In this document: positions 15,007-23,012 of the stretch, piece after piece
How positions within the stretch are numbered: position 1 is the first letter of the stretch
Layout of the letters: each line of letters opens with the position of its first letter
NCBI GenBank assembly: GCA_036273935.1
Contig: DASUGQ010000261.1
Span: 1-23,174, forward strand
Length of the DNA: 23,174 nucleotides
From: ZC4RG29 sp036273935
GTDB lineage: Bacteria; Bacteroidota; Bacteroidia; Cytophagales; Cyclobacteriaceae
Direction: 5' to 3'
Position numbers and translations under genes: made by a program
Notes under the pieces: generated by a model
Database searches by the model: none
The model's input: the letters and a program-made list of their open reading frames with translations, nothing else
Told to the model about the DNA's origin: nothing

Positions 15007-17598
15007 TCACTTGAGAATTCCAAGTTTCTTAGCCTCCAATACAGCTCGTGCCCTGGAATTGACTTCAAGTTTCCAGAGGATAGCCGACAGGTGATTATCT
15101 ACAGTCTTTGTTGCAATAAAAAGTTTCTTTCCGATTTCACTATTTTGCAGGCCTTCGCAAAGGAGACCAAGGATTTCCACCTGACGACGCGTGAGATGAG
15201 CGGCATTGTTGCGTGTTTGCGAATGCGGGCCACGCGGAATATTTTTTACTCCTTGCAATTTTAGTTTTAAACGCATCTTGTTATGAGTCGCGGTTGCGCC
15301 AAGATTTTTAAGCAAGACTAATCCCAGCTTTCTTTTTTTTTCATTTCCATCCAGTGACGCAAGGGCCTCCTCATATTTACATCCGAGATCATTCCAGCAT
15401 TGAGCAGCTTCTGACCATGCGCCGTTCATTTCATAATGGTAAGGACCAGGATATTCAACCTGCTGTGACGCTGTCAATCCATTTTTCTTCATCCAGTAAG
15501 CGAGCTCGCCATAATGCCATGAATTGTTCTTATCAGGAAATATTTCGTTAACAATGGAATCCAGGTCATTATTGGCGTAGGTTTCGCCTGTAAGCCAGTG
15601 AAGTTCCAATTCAGCGACAAGAACGGCGGTAAGGCGTTTCACTTCATTTGTTGGCAGGGCTAATTTTTTAGCCTGAGCTATTAATGATTTTGCTTCATCA
15701 AAGCGCCCGCGTCTCATTTTTACGCGCGCCACTAACGACAGGGCCATACACTTCACTAAATGGTGGACATTGCCCAGTAATTTTCCTGCAATGCTCTCAG
15801 CTTCACTCCAGTCACCTGTCTCCAGCAGCATGCGGGCTTTCCATTGCAAAATGAAATGAGACCATGAACTCAGATCGTGTGTTTCACAATAGGTAATACC
15901 GGCGTCACCAATATCATTTGCCTTCTTGTATTTTTTGATGAGTACAAAAGCGGAAAAAAGATTGGTGTACGCGCGGCCTGCATGATCGTGAAAACCATTG
16001 GCAAGCGAAATCCGAAGACTTTCTTTTAAGTTTTCCTCACCTTCTGTTTTTGCTGCTGATGATTTTATTTTGATAACCCCGACATTTGTCAGGGCATGGG
16101 CAAGAATCTCCTTGTCTTCCATTTGAACGGCGAGATCAATAGCCCGATTTCCCCAACTCAATCCGCGAACAGAGTCTTCGGCAAGCATAAAAAACTGGGA
16201 TAAATTACTGTAAGCCAGCGCCCGTTCCCTGGACGGCAAACCCTTGTCTAATAATTTGACCGATTCAAGAGCAGAGGATTTTGATTTTTTCTGATCACCG
16301 GCAAACCACCAAAGCCTTGAAAGAAAGCGCAACGCATCACCTTCCTTTGACTCATCTTTTTTATTTCGCCAATAGGCTACAACCTTGTCCTGAGACTCAA
16401 TAGCTGAAGCGATTTGATTTGTGAGATAGCACTCATAGGCGTGCCGTTCATGTAGCGTGACAAACGTGGAATCATTTTCTCCGGCGCACTCGATCGCTAT
16501 CCTGTAAAGTTTCGAGGCTTCGATGTGCGACCCGATTGAAGCAGCTTGTTCGGCCGCTTTGGGAGCGAATTCCAAAACGATATTTTTTTCATCAGCAAAC
16601 TTTGCATGGTGAACAAGACGGGCAAGATTATTGGAATGCGCCGGGCTTTCCAGCATGATCTTCAAAATTTTTCTGTGAAGACTTTTCCGCTTTAATGAAG
16701 ACATTGATTCTTCAATCGCAAGCCGGAAGAGTTCATGTTTGAATGAAAAATGGTCTTCATGATTGATAATGACACCGGCACGCATACAACTTTCAATTCC
16801 ATTTTTGAAATGTGAATCCAAATGTTCCATCAAACTGGTCTCAACACCTGAAGGAAAAATAGAGAGAAGCTCCCAAAAGGTTCGGGTGGATTCGCTCATG
16901 GCATGAAAAACTGTGAGAACAGAATCCTTTACACGTTTGGGAATGCCCGGACTATAACTTGCAAGAATCTCCATCACATAAAATGGATTGCCATTGGTGA
17001 GCTGGTATATCTCATTGCCAGAGTATCCTTTTGCTATGGCTAACTTTTCAACGGCTTCACGGGAGAACCTGTCAAGTGGCAGTTTTGAAAAATTGCCCAT
17101 GGGGAGTTGTCCGAAGATGGAGTTTAGCGGATGATCAACATCAATCGCATCATCCCGGTAGGTTAATAAGAACAGGCATTTAAAACGGGAAATGCGTCTG
17201 GTTAGAAATTTAATTAAGTCCAGGGTAGCTTCGTCTGCCCAATGAATATCCTCAAAAACCAACACGACCGGCATCGCCTGCGTGGATAACTCGCGGAGCA
17301 GATTGGCAAATATAAGCCCCCGGTCTTTTTCCGTTTTCAACAAGCTCAGAAAATGACTCCCTACCTGGCTGGCCACATCATACAATGGGCCTAGTGGACG
17401 AGGGGTAAAGAGAGAATCACAAGCGCCCGTATAAATTTTTGCAGAACCTTCTATTCTTTTGAGCAATGCATTGATCACGCAGGTTTTCCCCACACCCGCT
17501 TCTCCCAAAAGAAACATGGCATGTCCTGTTCCTTTTTGAACTTGCTGATATTGATCCTCAAGAGCTGCCATGCAAGCAGCTCTTTCCATGAGCTCCAT
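15007..17598 (-). CDS. MalT-like/LAL LuxR-family transcription regulator with AAA ATPase
   Basis: This 863-residue protein has the large-ATP-binding-LuxR (LAL/MalT) layout. The N-terminal AAA/STAND ATPase begins with LMERAACMAALEDQYQQV. It carries a Walker A loop GEAGVGKT (32-39), a Walker B plus sensor stretch VVLVFEDIHWADEATLDLI (111-129) and a third motif LFLLTYRDDA. The centre (about 300-780) is helical and repeat-like (TPR or MalT-type sensor). The C-terminal 65 residues are a LuxR/GerE helix-turn-helix: LTRRQVEILGLLCEGLQNSEIGKKLFIATKTVDNHLSAILWKL. ATP and an inducer would normally promote oligomerisation and DNA binding. The ligand is not predictable. It lies 219 bases upstream of the AraC/TPR regulator on the same strand. 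A second ATG at codon 4 is possible. It is divergent from the DUF4242 lipoprotein gene. Confidence 0.92.
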   Translation of the reverse strand: MELMERAACMAALEDQYQQVQKGTGHAMFLLGEAGVGKTCVINALLKRIEGSAKIYTGACDSLFTPRPLGPLYDVASQVGSHFLSLLKTEKDRGLIFANLLRELSTQAMPVVLVFEDIHWADEATLDLIKFLTRRISRFKCLFLLTYRDDAIDVDHPLNSIFGQLPMGNFSKLPLDRFSREAVEKLAIAKGYSGNEIYQLTNGNPFYVMEILASYSPGIPKRVKDSVLTVFHAMSESTRTFWELLSIFPSGVETSLMEHLDSHFKNGIESCMRAGVIINHEDHFSFKHELFRLAIEESMSSLKRKSLHRKILKIMLESPAHSNNLARLVHHAKFADEKNIVLEFAPKAAEQAASIGSHIEASKLYRIAIECAGENDSTFVTLHERHAYECYLTNQIASAIESQDKVVAYWRNKKDESKEGDALRFLSRLWWFAGDQKKSKSSALESVKLLDKGLPSRERALAYSNLSQFFMLAEDSVRGLSWGNRAIDLAVQMEDKEILAHALTNVGVIKIKSSAAKTEGEENLKESLRISLANGFHDHAGRAYTNLFSAFVLIKKYKKANDIGDAGITYCETHDLSSWSHFILQWKARMLLETGDWSEAESIAGKLLGNVHHLVKCMALSLVARVKMRRGRFDEAKSLIAQAKKLALPTNEVKRLTAVLVAELELHWLTGETYANNDLDSIVNEIFPDKNNSWHYGELAYWMKKNGLTASQQVEYPGPYHYEMNGAWSEAAQCWNDLGCKYEEALASLDGNEKKRKLGLVLLKNLGATATHNKMRLKLKLQGVKNIPRGPHSQTRNNAAHLTRRQVEILGLLCEGLQNSEIGKKLFIATKTVDNHLSAILWKLEVNSRARAVLEAKKLGILK

Positions 17599-17753
17599 TA
17601 ACGCATTGAAACGTGTTACTCCAATACCTGGTTGTCTGAAAGAGTGAAATGTAAAAAATGAGGTGTCGAAAATTAAAATCTAGGTAAAACTATTCACATG
17701 TGTTAACCCACGACACAGTTCCTTTGTGGCGAATATTTAAATGCTCAAAAAAA

Positions 17754-18395
17754 ATGAAAAAAGTAAGTTTTATATCCCTCCTGCTTCCAGTGATGTTGTT
17801 GGGATCGTGTGTTTCAAACCAAAGGAAATCTGCAATCACTTCAAAGACGGATGATCCTTCTGGAAAAAAGTACCTCTATATGGATGTTCACAACCTGGAA
17901 CCCGGAAAGGTAGACCTCGAAGCTGTTGCCGGGGCTCATCAGAAAGATCTTGCCACAGAGGGTAAGTATGGTGTTCACTTTGTGAAGTATTGGGTTGACG
18001 AAGCGCAAGGGAAGGTCTATTGTTTGGCTGAGTCAAGAGATTCCGCTGCTATCTATTACACGCATCGTGAAGCGCATGGGCTTGTGCCTGATCACATCCT
18101 CAGGGTGACCAGTGGCGCGGAAGGTTTCAAAAGATTAAATGAACCGATGTTCTTTGATATCCACCGCATTGGCAGTGGAAAAGTAAATGCAGATGCGGTT
18201 GCCGGTGCACACGAGAAAGACCTTGCCGTGCAGAGTAAGTATCACACCAACTTCATCAATTATTGGGTCGATGAAAAAGATGGAATAGTAATGTGCGTGG
18301 CGCAGGCTCCTGACTCCGCAGCAATGGTCAAAACTCACCAGGAAGCACATGGCCTTTTGCCGGATGAAGTGCACCTGGTCCACGAGGGCAAGTAA
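17754..18395 (+). CDS. Lipoprotein with two tandem DUF4242 domains
   Basis: This is a 213-residue lipoprotein. I chose the ATG at 17754 because MKKVSFISLLLPVMLLGSC is a typical lipobox signal (Cys19); an open frame extends upstream to a TTG at 17700 but reads as untranslated leader. The mature protein consists of two copies of the DUF4242 (SCO4226-like) domain, about 39-122 and 131-213. Both copies keep VAGAHxKDLA, YWVDExxGxVxC and HxEAHGLxPD. SCO4226 of Streptomyces coelicolor, a relative, was described as a nickel-binding protein. The repeated His residues (46, 62, 104, 108 and 137, 153, 195, 199) are the candidate ligands, but metal binding is untested here. It ends at a strong terminator (18442-18477) and faces away from the LuxR-type regulator. 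Confidence 0.88.
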   Translation: MKKVSFISLLLPVMLLGSCVSNQRKSAITSKTDDPSGKKYLYMDVHNLEPGKVDLEAVAGAHQKDLATEGKYGVHFVKYWVDEAQGKVYCLAESRDSAAIYYTHREAHGLVPDHILRVTSGAEGFKRLNEPMFFDIHRIGSGKVNADAVAGAHEKDLAVQSKYHTNFINYWVDEKDGIVMCVAQAPDSAAMVKTHQEAHGLLPDEVHLVHEGK

Positions 18396-18441
18396 AAAAG
18401 GGTTAATGGTGGATGGACAGGGCTCAACAGCTCTGATTGTT

Positions 18442-18477
18442 ACCCCCGGTCCGCAGGGATTTGGGGGTTCTTTTTTT
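18442..18477 (+). terminator. Rho-independent terminator after DUF4242 gene
   Basis: A six-bp stem ACCCCC (18442-18447) pairs with GGGGGT (18463-18468) across a 15-base loop, and is followed by C and seven T (18471-18477). It lies 47 bases after the DUF4242 stop codon and should end that transcript. The converging DUF1080 gene ends at 18525. Confidence 0.7.
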
Positions 18478-18524
18478 CATTTCAACTACCCTGAGTTGCT
18501 CGTTTGTTCTGCTCCACACCTCTA

Positions 18525-19499
18525 TTACTTCGCCGGCGTAATCACCACACTTCTGAAGTCAATCGGGCCATGATCACCCTGGAAATAAATCGGGCCGGGT
18601 TCGCCCTCTTTACTATCAAGTGCTCCGCCCGTGATACCGGGAATCTCCTGGTTGCAGATAACGGTCTTACCATTGGCCACGACCGTCACCATACGGCCGA
18701 TGAGCGTAATGTCGAATGTCTGCCATTCACCGGCATCTTTGGCCGCCATTTCGCTGGGCGTTAAAAATCCATAGATGGCACCGAAGTATCCTTTCCAGGG
18801 TTCCTTTCCCTTGTCGTCCGCTATCTGCACTTCATGGCGGCCCCTGAGGTAAACACCGCTGTTGCTACCTTTTTCATAACGAAATTCCACGTGAAGTTTG
18901 AAATCGGTAAACGTTTGATCACTCACCAGATTGGCGCCCGACTTTTTGCTTCGGAGAATACCATTTTCCACCACCCATTGATTTTCACCAGTGGCATGCC
19001 ATCCTTTAAGGTCGACGCCGTTGAAGAGTTTAATGGGTTTACCCCAGGTCGGTTCGCCCGTTCTTTTTAGTAAGGGTGCGCGAACGGCAGTCCAGTTATA
19101 TGTTTTGCCGTCGACGAAAACCATGGTGCCTTTTAATTGATCACCTACCAGTTCGCCCCGGAAATCAAGATTGTTCGGACTATCCTCCCATTGTGGGGGA
19201 ATGGAAAAGCTAAACTTTCCATTGTTCACGTTGATGACAGAGATCGGACGGGCACTGCCACCTGCATAGACAAACCGCCCGACCAAAGTCCGGACTCCTG
19301 AATGCTCGATTTCAAGCCATGCAGGCAGTTGCTTGCCATCCTTCTCGATGGTCATATCCCATCGTCCTTCGATGGATTCGGCAATTGTATAATTTCCACT
19401 CATTCCTTTCACAGGGAGGTTGACTAACATTAGCACTAAGATATGAGAATGAAGAACCTTAAAAGAAAAGTTGACAAGGCCTATCGATATTTTTTTCAT
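18525..19499 (-). CDS. Exported DUF1080 (3-keto-disaccharide hydrolase-like) protein
   Basis: This is a 324-residue protein if translation begins at the ATG at 19499. An open frame extends to an upstream ATG at 19571, but the signal-like sequence MKKISIGLVNFSF starts here. A signal peptide or N-terminal helix (about 1-35) is followed by a roughly 100-residue beta-rich region (about 43-140, starting SIEGRWDMTIEKDGKQLPAW). The DUF1080 domain runs from about 157 to the end: KLFNGVDLKGW, NQWVVENGILRSK, a SGVYLRGRHEVQI stretch and GEWQTFDIT. This concanavalin-like beta-sandwich is found in 3-keto-glycoside hydrolases and in carbohydrate-binding proteins of Bacteroidota and Planctomycetota. Substrate and catalytic residues cannot be confirmed. 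It is divergent from the ceramidase-like gene (172 bases between starts), so shared regulation is possible. Confidence 0.9.
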   Translation of the reverse strand: MKKISIGLVNFSFKVLHSHILVLMLVNLPVKGMSGNYTIAESIEGRWDMTIEKDGKQLPAWLEIEHSGVRTLVGRFVYAGGSARPISVINVNNGKFSFSIPPQWEDSPNNLDFRGELVGDQLKGTMVFVDGKTYNWTAVRAPLLKRTGEPTWGKPIKLFNGVDLKGWHATGENQWVVENGILRSKKSGANLVSDQTFTDFKLHVEFRYEKGSNSGVYLRGRHEVQIADDKGKEPWKGYFGAIYGFLTPSEMAAKDAGEWQTFDITLIGRMVTVVANGKTVICNQEIPGITGGALDSKEGEPGPIYFQGDHGPIDFRSVVITPAK

Positions 19500-19671
19500 G
19501 ATGTTGTGCGGTGATGATGTAACCAATATTAGAAATAATAACTTATAATTCCTTGAATGATTTGAATGCAATAAGGGGAATACTTGCGTGTTTTTTACAC
19601 ACTGACTCTTTCCAGCTTATACTTCATTCGCACGTCACTTTACAGTGCTTCAAAATATTTTATAAATTACG

Positions 19672-20949
19672 ATGATGCAAAATATAATTGCCCTCCGGAT
19701 ATTCAAGTCATTCTTGGCGATTGCCTGTATCGTCTTACCCTTCTTTGCAAAATCACAGACCAAAATCCTGAAAGCAGGCGCAGCAACTGTAAACATTACC
19801 CCTTCAGCGCCGGTACCCATGAGCGGTTACGCCGCCCGCGGAACACCGTCTACAGGTGTTCACGATGAAATCTTCGCACGGGCATTTGTTTTTGATGATG
19901 GAAAAAAGAAAGCCTGTCTTATCCAGGCGGATCTCATCGGGTTTTCATTTGAATTTGCTGACCAGATCGCGGTGGAAGTAGAAAAGAAAACCGGCATACC
20001 AAAAGACAATTGTTTTCTTGTTGCTGTTCACAATCACGGAGCGCCCTCCACCCGTGTGTACGGCGAAACTGAAACGGATAACCTTACTGCCTACCTTTCC
20101 GATCTTCAAAAGAAGTTGGTGAATGTTGTCATCGATGCACACAACAAGAGCGTGCCAGCATCCCTTGGAATAGGAAAAGGAAGATGTACGATGAACATCA
20201 ACCGCCGTGCGTCCCAGGGAAACGGCGACATCTGGCTGGGAAGAAACCCCGACGGACCGTGTGATCACGATGTCGATGTCGTCCGGGTCAGCGATGCCCG
20301 CAATGGGGCTATTGGCTTATTGATCAACTGGCCCTGTCACGCTGTAGTGGGAGGGCAGGAAAATAGTCTTATCACCAGCGACTGGCCGGGCGCTACGGTG
20401 CGATATCTGCAGAAGAACTTCAACGCCGGAATTCCTATGGCCATTACAGCGGGCGCTTCCGGCGACATTAATCCGATCTATGGTCCGGGGAACAACTTCG
20501 GTGACATGGAGTCTATTGGCTTGTTGTTGGGAGACGAAATCATCAGAGTGGTTAAGGATATTGATGGGAAGCAAGGAGGAACGGTTACGGTCCTTCGCCG
20601 CGAAGTGGAAGTACCGGGGAAAGAAAAGTTTGAAACGCGGATGCCTGGAGAAAAAGTTGTGCCTGGTGCGTCCGTGAAATTAAGATTCTCCGTTTTAAAG
20701 GTAGGCCCTGTTGTGTTCGCCGGCATCTCCGGTGAGCTGATGACCACTATCGGGATGAAGATAAAAGAACTTTCACCTTTTCGGAATACGACAATTGTTA
20801 CACACTGCAACGGCAGCAGCGGCTACCTCTGCACTGACGAAGCCTACCGGCAGGGAGGTTATGAGCCCATGGTTTCCAGAACGGCACCGGGTGTGGAGAA
20901 AATCATCGAAGATAACTTATTGGCTATGCTGAATGAAATGAGTGAGTGA
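19672..20949 (+). CDS. Neutral/alkaline ceramidase-like hydrolase, short form
   Basis: This 425-residue exported protein (signal peptide about 1-28, FFAKSQT) belongs to the neutral/alkaline non-lysosomal ceramidase N-terminal family (PF04734), zinc-dependent amidases that split ceramide or related N-acyl compounds. Visible features are the opening KAGAATVNITPSAPVPMSGYAARGTPSTGVHDEIFARAF pattern broken into two short motifs, HNHGAPS with ligands His120 and His122, WPCHAVVGG (His223), and GASGDINPIYGPG around Ser263, which corresponds to the catalytic serine loop of bacterial ceramidase. It lacks the C-terminal immunoglobulin-like domain of the roughly 650-residue enzymes, so it is a compact relative, and ceramide may not be the substrate. 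The C-terminus reads EDNLLAMLNEMSE. A 28-bp exact copy of its 3' end recurs at 21599-21626. Confidence 0.88.
   Translation: MMQNIIALRIFKSFLAIACIVLPFFAKSQTKILKAGAATVNITPSAPVPMSGYAARGTPSTGVHDEIFARAFVFDDGKKKACLIQADLIGFSFEFADQIAVEVEKKTGIPKDNCFLVAVHNHGAPSTRVYGETETDNLTAYLSDLQKKLVNVVIDAHNKSVPASLGIGKGRCTMNINRRASQGNGDIWLGRNPDGPCDHDVDVVRVSDARNGAIGLLINWPCHAVVGGQENSLITSDWPGATVRYLQKNFNAGIPMAITAGASGDINPIYGPGNNFGDMESIGLLLGDEIIRVVKDIDGKQGGTVTVLRREVEVPGKEKFETRMPGEKVVPGASVKLRFSVLKVGPVVFAGISGELMTTIGMKIKELSPFRNTTIVTHCNGSSGYLCTDEAYRQGGYEPMVSRTAPGVEKIIEDNLLAMLNEMSE
20910..20937 (+). repeat. 28-bp direct repeat, copy 1 (3' end of ceramidase-like gene)
   Basis: This copy lies inside the last codons of the ceramidase-like gene and encodes its DNLLAMLNE segment. 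The identical sequence recurs at 21599-21626, 689 bases downstream, on the other side of the VOC gene. Flanking bases differ on both sides. See the second copy for interpretation. Confidence 0.9.
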
Positions 20950-21103
20950 TGAAGGGAAGAAACCGGAAAGATTGCAATTTTCTTTTGAGGCAAACAAAAT
21001 TGTGAACGGTGTGACTTCATTTCAAATCAAAATCACCTCAATGAGGGTATAGACATGCCGCACATTTTTGATAACTTTTGTGCTCATCGTGGAAGGGGAT
21101 AAT

Positions 21104-21577
21104 ATGATCCTAAGACTCACATCCATTATATTACTGGCCAGTTTGTGGGCAAGGGCACAGCCTGAACCCGATACTGTCCCGGCATTTGAACCCTATTTTT
21201 CGGCAACAGTTGTTACCAACCTTGAGCGATCAGCCCAATGGTACCAATCCGTTTTTGGATTAGCTGTGAAGGAACGAATGAATGACGCCGTAGGGAATTA
21301 CAAGATAATTATTCTCACCTCCCCTAAGTTGATGTGGGAATTGCTTGAGTTGAAAGGATCGTTGGCTCGTCATGCCTTATTGGAAGGCAAAGCGCCAGGT
21401 ACGCAAATTGAAGGGCCTTTTAAAACGGGATTTAAAGTGCAGGATATTAATCAATGGCTGGCTCATCTGTCGGCGCTGAAGATTGACGTTCCCCACGTTT
21501 GGACTGATGCAACCACCGGGAAAGGGAACTTCATCATTAGTGATCCTGACGGCAACCTGATCCAGTTCTTTGATTAA
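21104..21577 (+). CDS. Exported VOC-superfamily (glyoxalase-like) protein
   Basis: This is a 157-residue protein. I start it at the ATG at 21104, preceded by GGAAGGGG, a good ribosome-binding site; an upstream TTG at 21068 is open but weaker. The N-terminus MILRLTSIILLASLWARAQ is a signal peptide, so the protein is exported, which is unusual for this superfamily. The rest is a VOC beta-alpha-beta repeat: FSATVVTNLERSAQWYQSVFGL, KLMWELLELKG, a second half starting GFKVQDINQWLAHL, and the ending FIISDPDGNLIQFFD. The first metal-ligand position usually held by His in glyoxalases is not clearly present, so it may be a binding or non-metal member. Function is unknown. It lies between the two copies of the 28-bp repeat. 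Confidence 0.82.
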   Translation: MILRLTSIILLASLWARAQPEPDTVPAFEPYFSATVVTNLERSAQWYQSVFGLAVKERMNDAVGNYKIIILTSPKLMWELLELKGSLARHALLEGKAPGTQIEGPFKTGFKVQDINQWLAHLSALKIDVPHVWTDATTGKGNFIISDPDGNLIQFFD

Positions 21578-21581
21578 ACCC

Positions 21582-21638
21582 ACGGTCTTCGGAATAGCAG
21601 ATAACTTATTGGCTATGCTGAATGAATTAGGTGAATAA
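21582..21638 (+). pseudogene. Relic of the 3' end of a ceramidase-like paralogue
   Basis: Immediately after the VOC stop, the plus strand contains an exact 28-base copy (21599-21626) of the 3' end of the ceramidase-like gene at 20910-20937. Read in the same frame it gives GIADNLLAMLNELGE and a stop at 21636-21638. The original ends EDNLLAMLNEMSE. Thus both copies end in a stop but differ in the last three codons, which looks like the tail of a former second copy rather than a chance match. The upstream part of such a gene is absent and is replaced by the VOC gene. The left limit of 21582 is approximate, and only 21599-21638 is well supported. Confidence 0.55.
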
Positions 21639-21681
21639 CTATCCACCCAACTCACCAACTCCCCTCTTTAAATAACGAAGA

Positions 21682-21708
21682 CCATTCCGAATTTTAAGTT
21701 CGGAATGG
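21682..21708. terminator. Convergent-region hairpin, possible bidirectional terminator
   Basis: CCATTCCGAA (21682-21691) and TTCGGAATGG (21699-21708) form a perfect 10-bp stem around a seven-base loop. It lies between the ends of the VOC gene and the convergent oxidoreductase gene. Neither strand has a clear T run after the stem, so its action as an intrinsic terminator is uncertain; position and symmetry are the only support. Confidence 0.5.
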
Positions 21709-21748
21709 GAATTGTTAAGGGCAGGTCACTTTAACTTCCGATCAACCA

Positions 21749-22861
21749 TCATTTTTCAACTGTCTCCTCTGCACGCCCGGCAAACGCGTAATCAGCATAC
21801 CCCTGTTCACCCGGTGTGTAAAAAGTATTCGCATCCGGGTTTTGAAGTGGAATATTATTTTTCATGCGATAGGGGAGATCAGGATTTGCAATAAACGGAG
21901 CTCCAAATGAAATCATATCGGCGCCCTCTTTTTGCAAAGCATGCTCTGCCCTTTCTTTAGTGTACCCTCCATTAAGGATAAGGAGGTTGATAAAATTCTG
22001 GCGGAACGATTGAAGCAGTTGCCTGCCTTCCTCGGTTGCGCGGGCTCCAAAGTCAATCACATGGAGATAGAGAATATCCAGCCTGGAGAGTTCATGGGTG
22101 AGATAGGAATACGTTTTGAAAGTGTCTTCATATACCTTCATGTCATTGAATTGGTTGTAAGGTGAAAGCCGTATTCCTACCTTCTCTTTTCCGATAGCGC
22201 TGACGACAGCCTCAGTTAGTTGAATGACAAAACGCGCCCGGTTTTCTGTAGAGCCTCCGTAGATGTCGCTGCGTTGGTTCGTAGTGGGGTTTAGAAACTG
22301 CTCCGGCAGATAGCCGTTCGCACCATGTAATTCAATTCCATCAAATCCTGCTTCAATTGCATTTTTTGCTGCCTGGACAAATTCATTGATGGTATCACTG
22401 ATATCATTGAGCGTCATCTCTTCCGGTATCGCTTGTTTTTGCATACCTAAAGAATCTGTCCACATATCGCCATCAGCCCGGACCGCAGAAGGTGCGAGTG
22501 TCCTTGCACCTGCCGGTTTATTGGAGGAATGCGCAATTCTCCCCACATGCATGAGTTGTGTAACTATTTTGCCACCTTTATCATGTACGGCATGCGTTAT
22601 TTTGCGCCAGCCTTCAATTTGTTCGTCGCTGTAAATCCCCGGCGTTCGCGCATATCCCAGTCCATTAATCGAAGGTGAATTACCTTCGGTGATGATCAAT
22701 CCTGCGGTTGACCGTTGAGCGTAGTAAGCCATCATTATTTCATTGGGCAATGTGTCGATCGCCCGACAGCGCGTCATGGGTGCCATCGCAATAGCGTTGC
22801 TAAACACCTGACCGTGCCTGCTAACCGCGCCAAATAGATCTTTTCCGTTTTCTGCTTTCAT
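21749..22861 (-). CDS. Old Yellow Enzyme family alkene reductase (NemA-like)
   Basis: This is a 370-residue cytoplasmic FMN-dependent TIM-barrel oxidoreductase of the NADH:flavin oxidoreductase/Old Yellow Enzyme family. These enzymes reduce activated alkenes, N-ethylmaleimide or nitro-compounds with NAD(P)H. Motifs in order: AIAMAPMTRCRAID near the start, GLIITEGNSPSINGLGYARTPGIY split over 54-77, TQLMHVGRIAH (101-111), and ELHGANGYLPEQFLNPTTNQRSDIYGGS with His179, Asn182 and Tyr184 at the expected active-site positions. ILNGGYTKERAEHAL and ADMISFGAPFIANPDLPYRM form the FMN-phosphate end. The last residues, PGEQGYADYAF, match the usual C-terminus. The gene is divergent from an HxlR-type regulator, an arrangement frequent for electrophile-responsive reductases, so induction by reactive carbonyl or quinone compounds is likely but inferred. 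Confidence 0.94.
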   Translation of the reverse strand: MKAENGKDLFGAVSRHGQVFSNAIAMAPMTRCRAIDTLPNEIMMAYYAQRSTAGLIITEGNSPSINGLGYARTPGIYSDEQIEGWRKITHAVHDKGGKIVTQLMHVGRIAHSSNKPAGARTLAPSAVRADGDMWTDSLGMQKQAIPEEMTLNDISDTINEFVQAAKNAIEAGFDGIELHGANGYLPEQFLNPTTNQRSDIYGGSTENRARFVIQLTEAVVSAIGKEKVGIRLSPYNQFNDMKVYEDTFKTYSYLTHELSRLDILYLHVIDFGARATEEGRQLLQSFRQNFINLLILNGGYTKERAEHALQKEGADMISFGAPFIANPDLPYRMKNNIPLQNPDANTFYTPGEQGYADYAFAGRAEETVEK

Positions 22862-22956
22862 GTGATTTTTGATTTTAAAATTGAAAGCATAAAGTTGAAA
22901 GGCACTGATACCCAGATCAATTAGTCATGGAAAGCTGACCATAATAAAATGAACAA

Positions 22957-22977
22957 AACAAAAATTATTTTTTTGTT
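22957..22977. promoter_or_regulatory. Inverted repeat between reductase and HxlR gene
   Basis: AACAAAAA (22957-22964) and TTTTTGTT (22970-22977) are inverted copies with a five-base spacer TTATT. They lie in the divergent gap between the reductase and the HxlR gene, about 36 bases before the first HxlR ATG. HxlR-type dimers bind such symmetric sites. The arms are A/T runs, so chance is possible. Confidence 0.35.
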
Positions 22978-23012
22978 ATGAACTTTTTAGTGCGTGAACA
23001 AATTATCTAGGG

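Noticed and set aside
17700..17753. Open frame extension upstream of the DUF4242 lipoprotein start
   Set aside because: The TTG-initiated extension would put a charged stretch ahead of a clean lipoprotein signal, so the ATG at 17754 is better.
19500..19571. Upstream in-frame extension of the DUF1080 gene to an ATG at 19571
   Set aside because: The extension adds a 24-residue segment before a plausible signal start (MKKISIGL), so the ATG at 19499 is preferred; not certain.
21068..21103. TTG start for the VOC gene
   Set aside because: The ATG at 21104 has GGAAGGGG upstream and begins a typical signal peptide.
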